Assembly (NCBI GenBank): GCA_002718715.1 | Contig: PBFJ01000004.1 | Coordinates: forward strand, 26,140-82,236 | Direction: 5' to 3' | Length of the DNA stretch: 56,097 nt | Source: a bacterium | GTDB taxonomy: Bacteria; Patescibacteriota; Gracilibacteria; UBA1369; GCA-2718715 | In this document: positions 39,689 to 49,021 of the stretch, one piece after another | Layout of the letters: every line of letters begins with the position of its first letter | Numbering within the stretch: the stretch's first letter is position 1 | Position numbers and translations under genes: made by a program | The notes under the pieces: generated by a model | What the model was told of the DNA's origin: nothing | The model's database searches: none | The model's input: only the letters and a program-made list of their open reading frames with translations

Positions 39689-41141
39689 GAAAAAAATATT
39701 AAAAATATTATTGTTTTGCATTCTTAACATTCTAATTTTAAATGTATCAGCACAAAATGTCCAGGTAGATAAATTTGGATTTCAAGATAAACCACTAATC
39801 TTTAAAATATCAGACGATTACCCTGAAAACACAAAAGTTGAATGGGAGTTTGGTGACAACAATAAGGAAACAGGAAGAGAGGTTATCTATAGATATAACA
39901 ACCTTGGCCAATACAATATAAAGACAAAAATACAAAGTAAAAACTTTGATGAAGAAATAAATTCTGAAATAAAAATAGTAGAAAAATCTGGGATTTTTAT
40001 AAACAATATTTCCGATAAACAATTTAAAGCCTTAGATGAGTTTGCAAATATAAATGACTTTCACCTCGAAAATTTATCCAATTCAACTGTTAAGAGTAGT
40101 GCTCTTAAAAATCTAGAAATAAAAAGTAAGATTGAAAATTTAAAATTAGACAATTTCAACTATATAATTGTATGGTCAAATAATGCTAATGATCTTGATT
40201 TTATTTATGGCTTAGATAAAGAAAAAAAAGAAAAATTAAGAGAAAAAAACTTAATATTTATAACAGAAGATATTTCTAATATCTATCTACAGAGAAAGAT
40301 AGATAATCTTAAGTTTAAAAACTCTCTTATATCAGGTAAAGAAATCATTTATGATCTTATTGAAATTAAGAAATATGAGAGTTTCCTGAAATATATTACT
40401 CAAAGAGAATACAACTTTATCAATCTCGATAAAGATTTAATCCTAAAAAAACCATACCTAGTATTTACATTATTAACAGATTCCTTAATTGATTCGGGGT
40501 TAAACCCAGAAATATTATATATCATTCTATTACTACCAATCCTATTTGGATTTATGAGCATTGCTAATAACATTATAGGTATAAGATTCCTAAATAAATT
40601 TAGCCTTATTACGTTCGTCATAGGTAGTATCGTTGGAAGCATTGAAATAATGTTGTTGTTTTATTTAATTGCAGTAATACAAGCACTTGGAAACAAAGTC
40701 ACAATTGACAAATTAAATCTATTGAAAATACCTAAAGAAAATTTTAACCTTGGTCTGTATATAACTATTTCATTGATCACATTGTTTATCCTGAAATATT
40801 ATAAATTAATCGGTGGAAATCAAATAAATTCTTATGCAATGAGCTTAATAATTGGAAGTTTTGGAATTATTCATGTATTTAGGCAAATATCTCAAAGAAA
40901 ATTACTAAAGAATCTAAAAATAATTTCTATTAACCTAGTTTCATGGATAATATTAGCAGTATACTTTGGCGGGAATAACCTAATCATTGCAAATAATACG
41001 GAAATTAAAGAGAAGATATTAAGCAATCCAGAAATAATATTAATCTTTATTCTTATAAATGTTTTAGCAATGATATACTCAGGATTAAGAGTAACAGAAT
41101 ACATAACTTACAAAAAAATATATGAAAATTTGGAAGAATAG
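39687..41141 (+). CDS. PKD-like ectodomain + C-terminal 7TM membrane protein (UUP1/7TM family associated with ATP-grasp ligases)
   Basis: Signal peptide, PKD-like VEWEFGDNNKETGREVIYRYNNLGQYNIKTKI, and ~7 TM helices incl. LLPILFGFMSIANNIIGIRF... and SGLRVTEYITYKK matching the 7TM family next to RimK-related ligases. Confidence 0.7.
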   Translation: MKKILKILLFCILNILILNVSAQNVQVDKFGFQDKPLIFKISDDYPENTKVEWEFGDNNKETGREVIYRYNNLGQYNIKTKIQSKNFDEEINSEIKIVEKSGIFINNISDKQFKALDEFANINDFHLENLSNSTVKSSALKNLEIKSKIENLKLDNFNYIIVWSNNANDLDFIYGLDKEKKEKLREKNLIFITEDISNIYLQRKIDNLKFKNSLISGKEIIYDLIEIKKYESFLKYITQREYNFINLDKDLILKKPYLVFTLLTDSLIDSGLNPEILYIILLLPILFGFMSIANNIIGIRFLNKFSLITFVIGSIVGSIEIMLLFYLIAVIQALGNKVTIDKLNLLKIPKENFNLGLYITISLITLFILKYYKLIGGNQINSYAMSLIIGSFGIIHVFRQISQRKLLKNLKIISINLVSWIILAVYFGGNNLIIANNTEIKEKILSNPEIILIFILINVLAMIYSGLRVTEYITYKKIYENLEE

Positions 41142-43473
41142 CATTCTTGGAATGAATTATAGAAATTTAAAACTTCAAGTATTTAATGAAAGAGAAGCTG
41201 TAAATTTTGCAAACAACAAATTAAAAACAAAACATTTTTTTTCTGTAAGAGGAATTCCAGTTCCTAAATTAATGGGAATATTCAAAGATCGAGAAGATGT
41301 AAACAAATTTGATTTTGCAAACCTGAATAAAGATTTCGTTATTAAACCAAACCAAGGATCGGAAGGTAAGGGTATCATTCCATTTAAAGAGAGAAAAGGC
41401 GATAAATTTATAACCGTATCAAATAAAGAATATACAATAAATGAATTAAAAAATCATATAATTAACATTACTCAAGGTATTTACAATAATGGGAATAAAG
41501 ATACCGCATTTTTTGAACAAAGGATAAAAAACAGTCCGGAACTTAATGAAATTACATACAAAGGCTTACCTGACGTAAGAGTTTTTTGCTATAATCAAAT
41601 TCCAATAATGGCAATGCTTAGAGTACCAACAAAGGAATCGGACGGTAGAGCAAATCTAGCTGAAAATGCTATGGCTATTGGCATTAATTTATCAAACGGA
41701 GAACCAAATTATTATTATTACAATGGTAAAATAAGTAAAAAGGATCCAATAAATAAAAATTCAATAAAAAACATACCCAACTTCATAAGAGTCCTGCAGG
41801 TAGCAGTAAAATGCGCTCAATTAAGTAAATTAAAATTAGTTGGGTGTGACATAGCATTCAATGAAAAAAACGAACCATGCTTGATTGAGATAAACGCACG
41901 ACCTGGATTAAAAATACAACTGGCAAATAAAGACAGTTTGAAAGATAGAATAAATAAAATAAAAGACTTAAAGCCAAAATCCATAAATGAATCAATCGAA
42001 ATTGCAATGTCTATTTTTGGTGATAGCTATAAAAAGCTAGAGTTTGAAAAAGAAAAAGTTATAGGCTTAGAAGAAAAAATTAAAATCTTTAATGATCAAA
42101 AGATCTTCATTGCAGATTGCAATATAAAACTCTCTAACGATCAAAATTTTATTGACGAAGAACTATTGAAGAAAATGAAAGTGGATCATAAAAAAAATCA
42201 CACTTTTAAAATTAGTCTAAAAGATGAAACTCAAAACCTAGTATTTTATAAGTCAAAATTACATGACTACGATATTTTACTAGGAAAAAATGCCGTTCAA
42301 AACTTTTTAATCGATCCAAAAAAAATAAAACAAACAAAATTACCAAAATTTAAAGCAGTTAAAAACACAGCATACATAACAAATATCCATAATTATGGAC
42401 AAATCGATCATCAAATATATGAAATCGAAAAAGTACTTGGATTTAATAAAAAATTACAACCTCAAAATTATATAGAAGAGGTAGAAAAATTTAAAGGTGA
42501 TATGAATAAAAATCCAAGGTTTATATACGGAGACTATACTGACCTTATCTATAATCTAGAAAATAAAATTGATAAAATTAAAATTCCTGATACAAAAATA
42601 GGGAAAATCTTTCAAGATAAAACTAAGGAAATAAAACAAAAGCTCAAATGTCTTGAATACTTAGGAACCTCTGAATTTACAAGTCACTTTTCAAAATTAA
42701 ACCCAATAGTCCAAGAAGGTGAAATGTTAAAAGCAAAACTATATCTAGAAAATGACATAAAACCATTATTGAGTTCAGGTAAAAAATATAATCAAAAAGA
42801 ATTTATAAAAATTTTTCAAGAAGTATTAGATAAATATGCTCTGAATTATAAAATAGAGCTTGATAAAAATACGCTAACAAGAATGAAGGTAACATCTAAA
42901 AACAAAATTAAAATAAATGCAAACACTCAAAGCCTAACTGAAAATCAAGTAAGAAAATTAATAGCGCATGAAATAGAAACACATGCTATAACTTATCAAA
43001 ATGGAAATCAACAACCATATAAAATTTTCAATTACGGATTTGCAAACTATATTGAACTACAAGAAGGATTAGCAATTTACAATCAAGAAAGAAAACTTGG
43101 AATAAAACATAACTACTTTGCAGCAAATAATTTCGTTGGAAATAAAATCGCTTTAGAAAATTCATTTAAAGACGCATATGAAATCATAAAGGAATTAAAC
43201 ATTATTAAAAATCCAATAAATTTTATAGCAAGATGTAAAAAAGGAATTTCTAATACAAAATTAAAAGGCGGAAACACAAAACAGTTAGTCTATTTCAGAG
43301 GAGCCTTAAAAGTCAGAGATTTAATTGAAAAAGATCCCCAGATCATAAAGATACTATACCTTGGAAAAATAAACTTCAGCAGTATACCAACCCTAAAAAA
43401 AGCTGATTTCATAAATCAAAGAATAATCTTACCAGAATTCCTAATTAACAAAGAAGAATCTCCAAAAGAATAA
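41122..43473 (+). CDS. Fusion protein: RimK-related ATP-grasp ligase + retropepsin-like (degenerate) + DUF1704/MATCAP-like metallopeptidase
   Basis: ILGMNYRN, FVIKPNQGSEGKGII, GLPDVRVFCYNQIPIMAMLRVPTKESDGRANLAENAMAIGI, CLIEINARPGL (ATP-grasp); YDILLGKNAVQNFLIDPKK (retropepsin-like); HEIETH...NG.Q...YIELQEGLAIYNQ (DUF1704). Confidence 0.85.
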   Translation: MKIWKNSILGMNYRNLKLQVFNEREAVNFANNKLKTKHFFSVRGIPVPKLMGIFKDREDVNKFDFANLNKDFVIKPNQGSEGKGIIPFKERKGDKFITVSNKEYTINELKNHIINITQGIYNNGNKDTAFFEQRIKNSPELNEITYKGLPDVRVFCYNQIPIMAMLRVPTKESDGRANLAENAMAIGINLSNGEPNYYYYNGKISKKDPINKNSIKNIPNFIRVLQVAVKCAQLSKLKLVGCDIAFNEKNEPCLIEINARPGLKIQLANKDSLKDRINKIKDLKPKSINESIEIAMSIFGDSYKKLEFEKEKVIGLEEKIKIFNDQKIFIADCNIKLSNDQNFIDEELLKKMKVDHKKNHTFKISLKDETQNLVFYKSKLHDYDILLGKNAVQNFLIDPKKIKQTKLPKFKAVKNTAYITNIHNYGQIDHQIYEIEKVLGFNKKLQPQNYIEEVEKFKGDMNKNPRFIYGDYTDLIYNLENKIDKIKIPDTKIGKIFQDKTKEIKQKLKCLEYLGTSEFTSHFSKLNPIVQEGEMLKAKLYLENDIKPLLSSGKKYNQKEFIKIFQEVLDKYALNYKIELDKNTLTRMKVTSKNKIKINANTQSLTENQVRKLIAHEIETHAITYQNGNQQPYKIFNYGFANYIELQEGLAIYNQERKLGIKHNYFAANNFVGNKIALENSFKDAYEIIKELNIIKNPINFIARCKKGISNTKLKGGNTKQLVYFRGALKVRDLIEKDPQIIKILYLGKINFSSIPTLKKADFINQRIILPEFLINKEESPKE

Positions 43474-44450
43474 AATTTAAATTCTTTTTGTATTGCATAA
43501 TTGTAAGCCCTTTTCATTCTCTCAAGTCCCATAAGAGCAGACACCAAAACAAATAATGATGATTTTGGTAAATGAAAATTAGTTATTAAAGCATCAATGC
43601 AAAAATCTTCATAGCCAGGCTTTATAAAAATGTCAGTAGAATCAACAGAAGGTTCAAATTGATCTAATTTAGGATTATATAAAGATTGTAAAAACCTTAA
43701 AGAAGTAGTTCCTACAGCAACAATAAAATAGTCATTTTTCTTATAATAATTCAATTCGTCTAAAGTTTTCTGATCGTAAATAAGGTCTTCATAATGCATT
43801 TTATGATCATTTAAATCCTCAACATCAATTGGCTTAAAAGTACCTAAAGAAACATGAAGAGTTACATTAACATACTTGTATTTTTCCTTTATAATTTCAA
43901 CCATCTCTTTAGAAAAATGCAAACCAGCAGTTGGAGCTGCCACAGAGCCTGATTTATCGGAGTAAACAGTTTGATAGTTTTCTCTGTATTGATTTGGGTT
44001 ATCCGTTTTAATATAGGGTGGAAGGGGAGTGTTTCCATACTTTTCAAAAAAATCCTCCAAAGAAATATCTAAATTATTAATTCTAAATTCACGTCGACCA
44101 TCAATTAATACATTAATAACTTCAATTTCATAATTATTAAAATAATGTAATTTTGAAAGTTTAAATTTTTTTCCAGGCCTACAAATTGCAATAAAAGTAT
44201 TTAAGGATGCTTTCTCTAAAAAAAATATTTCTTTATTATCAAAAATTAATCTAGCTTGAACGACTTTAGTATCATTAAAAATAAATACTGTGTTTTTAGG
44301 AAGGAAATCAAAAATATTTTTAAATTTCACATCAATAAGAGAGTCATCTTTTACAACCAGCAATTTTGATTCAGGTCTATCTGAGTAAGGGGATTGAGAT
44401 ACTAAATGATCAGGTAATTCAAAATTATAATCATTAATATTATTGGACAT
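43416..44450 (-). CDS. queA: S-adenosylmethionine:tRNA ribosyltransferase-isomerase
   Basis: NDYNFELPDHLVSQSPYSDRPESKLLV, VAAPTAGLHFSKEM, VTLHVSLGTFKPI, ITNFHLPKSSLFVLVSALMG. Confidence 0.95.
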   Translation of the reverse strand: MSNNINDYNFELPDHLVSQSPYSDRPESKLLVVKDDSLIDVKFKNIFDFLPKNTVFIFNDTKVVQARLIFDNKEIFFLEKASLNTFIAICRPGKKFKLSKLHYFNNYEIEVINVLIDGRREFRINNLDISLEDFFEKYGNTPLPPYIKTDNPNQYRENYQTVYSDKSGSVAAPTAGLHFSKEMVEIIKEKYKYVNVTLHVSLGTFKPIDVEDLNDHKMHYEDLIYDQKTLDELNYYKKNDYFIVAVGTTSLRFLQSLYNPKLDQFEPSVDSTDIFIKPGYEDFCIDALITNFHLPKSSLFVLVSALMGLERMKRAYNYAIQKEFKFYSFGDSSLLIRNSGKIIL

Positions 44451-45576
44451 TCCAGTCAGTTAAAAATTGAGAATCTTGTAGATTTTCAACAACGGTATCA
44501 TTATATTTCAAAATAATCAAAGTCATATCATCAATCTGAACAGTTTTATTTGTAAATTTCGATAATTCATCGGATATAGAAGAGAATATTTCAATAGAAG
44601 AATTTAAATGAGCATGTTTTTTAACTAAGTCGGATAAGTGATCTAATCCAAAAAGTTCACCATTTTCATTCATAGCTTCCGTAATACCATCAGAATATAA
44701 ACAAATAACATCTCCCTTAGATAAATTGATTTTTTTCTTTTCAACAATAGCAGAAATGTCATCAGACATAGCAAGTGCAATACCACCCGCAGCAATCACC
44801 TCGGTAACTCCTTCTTCAGCTCTATATATAATAATATGTTCATGTCCACATCCAGTATATTCAATGTATTTATTTTTTGGAGAATATTGAAAAAACAAGG
44901 TAGTCATAAACATTGTTGCATTTACTCTTGGTTTTAAAATATGATTAATATTCACAGCAATATCTTTACAGTCTGGAAAGTCAGATAGCAGTACATCAAA
45001 AAGTGTATTTACCATCATCATAATCAATCCAGCTGGAGCACCGTGACCAGTTACATCACCAATATATAAAAAATATTCATCATTTAATTCTCTTACAGCA
45101 AAAGAATCACCACCAATTTCTTCAGATGGTCTTGTTTTACAAATAACATCAAAATTAGGAATATTAGGTATCGATTTTGGCAAAACAGACCTTTGGATAG
45201 AAGCTGCAACTGATAGTTCTTCACTCATTCTTTCTTCCTCTTTAATAACAGAAGATATTTTTTTTAAATTAGAAGTAACATCGTTAAAAAAGAAGGCTAG
45301 TAATCCAAATTCATCCGGACTATATATTTTAATAGGAACAAAAGGTTTACCCGCTATTACGTTCGCAACCTGATCAATTATATAATCTAATTTAACTACA
45401 TATTTATAATAAAGAGATAAATTTACAAGCAATAAAGCAAATAAGCATACATAATACAAATAAAAGTCAACAAATACCTGATTCTGATAAATAAAAATTA
45501 AAACAAAAGGTAGTAGCGTTAAAATTTGAAAGAAAACAAATTTATAAAAAGTTTTTGAACGTGTAAAAACAAACAT
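44440..45576 (-). CDS. Membrane-anchored SpoIIE/RsbU-type PP2C phosphatase
   Basis: Two N-terminal TM helices, HAMP-like linker, AASIQRSVLPKSIPNIPNFDV, EEIGGDSFAV, YIGDVTGHGAPAGLIM, CLYSDGITEAMNENGELFG. Confidence 0.88.
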   Translation of the reverse strand: MFVFTRSKTFYKFVFFQILTLLPFVLIFIYQNQVFVDFYLYYVCLFALLLVNLSLYYKYVVKLDYIIDQVANVIAGKPFVPIKIYSPDEFGLLAFFFNDVTSNLKKISSVIKEEERMSEELSVAASIQRSVLPKSIPNIPNFDVICKTRPSEEIGGDSFAVRELNDEYFLYIGDVTGHGAPAGLIMMMVNTLFDVLLSDFPDCKDIAVNINHILKPRVNATMFMTTLFFQYSPKNKYIEYTGCGHEHIIIYRAEEGVTEVIAAGGIALAMSDDISAIVEKKKINLSKGDVICLYSDGITEAMNENGELFGLDHLSDLVKKHAHLNSSIEIFSSISDELSKFTNKTVQIDDMTLIILKYNDTVVENLQDSQFLTDWNVQ

Positions 45577-45932
45577 TAAAATTGATTAAGTATTTCTTCT
45601 AGTAATTCATGAATAGGAATAATTTTAGTCAATCCTACTGCTTCAAAACCATCCAAGACTTGAGGTTGAGGCTTTAAAATAAAAAGCTTTTGCTTCTTTG
45701 CTTCAAGAGCATAAAAAAGAGAAACTAAAAAACCAATTCCTTCAGAGTTAACATATTCAAAATATCTAAGATCAAAAATCAAATAAGGATCTGAATATGA
45801 ACCTATAAAATTTGTTAAAGCAGGTTTTACATCATCGATATTAGCTTTATCTAGTTTACCTTTAAATTCAACAATTGAATAAGGATCAGTTGAAACTTGT
45901 TTATCTAAAACATTCAAGTCAAGTTGAGACAT
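45576..45932 (-). CDS. STAS-domain (anti-sigma factor antagonist-like) protein
   Basis: LIFDLRYFEYVNSEGIGFLVSLFYALEAKKQKLFILKPQPQVLDGFEAVGLTKIIPIHE. Confidence 0.82.
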   Translation of the reverse strand: MSQLDLNVLDKQVSTDPYSIVEFKGKLDKANIDDVKPALTNFIGSYSDPYLIFDLRYFEYVNSEGIGFLVSLFYALEAKKQKLFILKPQPQVLDGFEAVGLTKIIPIHELLEEILNQF

Positions 45933-45965
45933 CTTTATAATTAAATCAGATTAATTATAAATCAA

Positions 45966-48161
45966 TTAAATATTTTCTAAAACTGTATTCAGGAATAATA
46001 CCTCGTTATGTCTACCAATTATAGAATATATATCACGAAGCTCTACTATAGAATCCTTACATTGAGAATTTAAAAATTCAGATTCATAAATCCTATCATG
46101 AAAGAAACTTAAAATTGTATTTAAATAATACTTAGAATCAAGCATGGTCCATATAGACCTTGAGTTTTTCAAATCATTAAAAGAAACTCGTTTACAGGCA
46201 TAGTAAATACCCTTTTTATATAAATTAAATAAAAAATCATTCACGGGACTTTCAAGCTTCAGTTCAAATTTATAATCAATTTTATTATTAATTAAAAACA
46301 ACAACAAATAAGAATGATCTAAAGGATTATTAGATGAAAAAAGTTTAAACACATATTTATCAATCAATTCAGGTTGAAACTTATTTACAGCAGATAAAGC
46401 GTAGTATTTAGACAATGGAGATAAATTATCCCATCCATCCTTATAATACTTAACAAACATTGGGTCATCAAAAGATGATAAAGTCTCATAAATTAAACTG
46501 GCAGACGAATCTAAATTTAAATTAGAAAGCTCTAATAAAGAATTTTCAATATCAACATCAGCTAATATTCTAAAACATAAAATTTCAGCTTTTAAATTCA
46601 TATCAATGGTAGATTCAAATAATTCAGAATATGTATTTAATATTGTAGAACGAGTTATAGACAAATCATCAATCTGAGAACGGTAATTCTTCAATATATT
46701 ACGGATTATTTTACATGTTTTAAGTTGATACTTTTTATTTTTAAATAAATCCAAATAAGCATCTATATAATTAATATTTAAATGTTTGTTCAAAATATAT
46801 AAAATCTTAGAATAAACCGAATGAGATAAATCATTCTTCATCATAAATTCTGTTAAAAAAGGAATATAATGAGATTTAAAATTTTGCTCTAATATAAACA
46901 GGGCATTTATAATTTTAAAATCAGAATTGGCAGATTTAATTTCATTTATAGGATAGTCATCATAAGCAGACTTAAACCTCAAGGCAAAGAAAATAGAAAA
47001 CAAGAGAGCAATAATCATAAAAAATGATAAATAAGAGTAGCTCTGGAATAAATTAATAGTTAAAAAGATAAACGCAGAACCAACTATCAAAGCTAACGGT
47101 CTATAATAAGCTTCATTGAGTTCCATAAATCTAACTCTGGAATTATGATCAAAAGCATAATATGAACTATGGTAAGCATTATAATGCAATATATTAGAAA
47201 GTTCTTGGTTTGTCTTAAGAATTAAAGTTGATAAGAAGTTAAAATGAAACAAACCTAGAAAACTTAAAAAAGCTAATGTGATAGGGGAAACAAGCATACT
47301 TTTTACAACACCAAGAAACTTTAGAATATGAGAAGTTAAAAATAACTGAAAGAAAATAGCAATTCCACCAAATACAACATGATAAAAACCAAGTTCAATT
47401 GCGAAAGAAGAATGATAATTTAAGTCAAGTAAATAAAGATACTGGAATTCAAGAAAGACAAAAAATAAAACTTGAAAAAATACAACATATTTAATTACAG
47501 ATAACTTTGCCTCAGAATCAGAATCCTTAGATGATTCATTAAATTCAAATAGATGGTTGAAATCCTGCTTAAGAGTAGAGTTTTCATGCATGACAATAAT
47601 CGGTAATAAAAAAGCTGACATAAATGCACAAATAAAAAAGATACTCTCAAAAGTAAAATTATAAGCAAACAAGGAGATAAACAAACCAGCTAAAATAACA
47701 GCTAAAGTTTCACTAGCTTCAACAACTGGAAAGATTCTAGTTGACTGAATTGGACTAAACAAATCTTCAACAAATAAATTCTTTGCTATTTTAATTTGAT
47801 TAAGAATCAAAGAAAAAGCTAAAAAGACACAGGTAATAAATAAAATTTGATTTGATCTAATAAAGGGTAAAACAAGTGAAATTAAAGAAAAAATAGTCAC
47901 TAATATAGAAAACACGACATTGAGCTTGTATTTAGAAAAAATATTCTTAAATAAAAAGTAACCTAATATCATAGCTACACCATGAGTAAGAAATAAATTT
48001 ATTAGAAATTCAAAGCTGTAAAGTTCAACAAAATAGATAATTAAAAAACTCCATCCAATCACAGTTAAAAATTTAACTACAAAAGAAATACAAACACTGA
48101 ACATCAAATCCATAAATTCAGTTTCATAAACATTAATAAGTCTTAAAATTCTATCTAACAA
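45966..48161 (-). CDS. Large membrane protein: NTT/MFS-like transporter domain with C-terminal HEAT-like helical region
   Basis: ~10-12 hydrophobic helices with SPIQSTRIFPVVEASETLAVILAGLF and NSRVRFMELNEAYYRPLALIVGSAF resembling NTT/MFS-HEAT proteins; soluble helical C-terminus. Confidence 0.6.
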   Translation of the reverse strand: MLDRILRLINVYETEFMDLMFSVCISFVVKFLTVIGWSFLIIYFVELYSFEFLINLFLTHGVAMILGYFLFKNIFSKYKLNVVFSILVTIFSLISLVLPFIRSNQILFITCVFLAFSLILNQIKIAKNLFVEDLFSPIQSTRIFPVVEASETLAVILAGLFISLFAYNFTFESIFFICAFMSAFLLPIIVMHENSTLKQDFNHLFEFNESSKDSDSEAKLSVIKYVVFFQVLFFVFLEFQYLYLLDLNYHSSFAIELGFYHVVFGGIAIFFQLFLTSHILKFLGVVKSMLVSPITLAFLSFLGLFHFNFLSTLILKTNQELSNILHYNAYHSSYYAFDHNSRVRFMELNEAYYRPLALIVGSAFIFLTINLFQSYSYLSFFMIIALLFSIFFALRFKSAYDDYPINEIKSANSDFKIINALFILEQNFKSHYIPFLTEFMMKNDLSHSVYSKILYILNKHLNINYIDAYLDLFKNKKYQLKTCKIIRNILKNYRSQIDDLSITRSTILNTYSELFESTIDMNLKAEILCFRILADVDIENSLLELSNLNLDSSASLIYETLSSFDDPMFVKYYKDGWDNLSPLSKYYALSAVNKFQPELIDKYVFKLFSSNNPLDHSYLLLFLINNKIDYKFELKLESPVNDFLFNLYKKGIYYACKRVSFNDLKNSRSIWTMLDSKYYLNTILSFFHDRIYESEFLNSQCKDSIVELRDIYSIIGRHNEVLFLNTVLENI

Positions 48162-48191
48162 AAATAAATATTTAAATCTCTCTATTATAAC

Positions 48192-48222
48192 AAAAAAAAG
48201 CCACTAATGAAAGTGACTTTTT
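48192..48222 (-). terminator. Rho-independent terminator downstream of tsf
   Basis: Minus strand AAAGTCACT-TTCATT-AGTGGCTTTTTTTT. Confidence 0.75.
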
Positions 48223-48240
48223 AAATACTACAAATAATTA

Positions 48241-49005
48241 CTAAACAGATAGAATTACAAATGCTTTTACATCAGCAGAGTTTTCCTTAGCATATTGAGC
48301 AACGGTTTTATCTGGAGAAACAACAAAATCTTGAGAAGTTAAAGAAATAGTATTTCTAAACTTAGCTTCTTTACCTTTTAAGATATTATCCCAAATATTT
48401 TCAGGTTTTCCAGATTTTTGAAGTTCATCATTCCAAAATTCAGACTCTTTTGTGATAATTTCAGGAGAAACATCTTCTGGGTTCAAGAATTCAGGTCTAG
48501 TTGCACATGAATGCATAGCAATATTCTTTGCAATATCTGAAGCACCACCTTCTAGAGAAACTAAAGCACCAATTTTATTGTTTGAATGTACATATCCACC
48601 AATTACAGCAGATTCAACTAATTTATAATCTTTAAGAGCTACTTTTTCTCCCATTTTTAAAGATAAATCTGAAACATAAGTTTCTTTATCAAATGAAGAA
48701 TCAGCAAGTAAACTATCAACTAATTTTTGAGCAGCAGCGATATAATCTGGGTTTTTAGCAACAAAATCAGTTTCACAAGCTAAGGCTAAAATCATTGATT
48801 GAGAGTCATTCGAAGCAATAACAACAACTCCTTCGTTAGTTGATCTATCAGCTCTATCTACTGATTTAGCTTGTCCTTTTTTTCTTAATAAATCGATAGC
48901 AGCCTGCATATCTCCATTAGCTTCTTCAAGAGCTTTTTTACAAGCTGTAATAGAAATACCAGTTTTATCTCTTAATTGTTTGATTAAATCTAATGAAATA
49001 GACAT
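48241..49005 (-). CDS. tsf: Elongation factor Ts
   Basis: LIKQLRDKTGISITACKKALEEANGDMQAAIDLLRKKG, ACETDFVAKN, IAMHSCATRPEFL. Confidence 0.95.
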   Translation of the reverse strand: MSISLDLIKQLRDKTGISITACKKALEEANGDMQAAIDLLRKKGQAKSVDRADRSTNEGVVVIASNDSQSMILALACETDFVAKNPDYIAAAQKLVDSLLADSSFDKETYVSDLSLKMGEKVALKDYKLVESAVIGGYVHSNNKIGALVSLEGGASDIAKNIAMHSCATRPEFLNPEDVSPEIITKESEFWNDELQKSGKPENIWDNILKGKEAKFRNTISLTSQDFVVSPDKTVAQYAKENSADVKAFVILSV

Positions 49006-49021
49006 TTTTATAATGGGTTAA

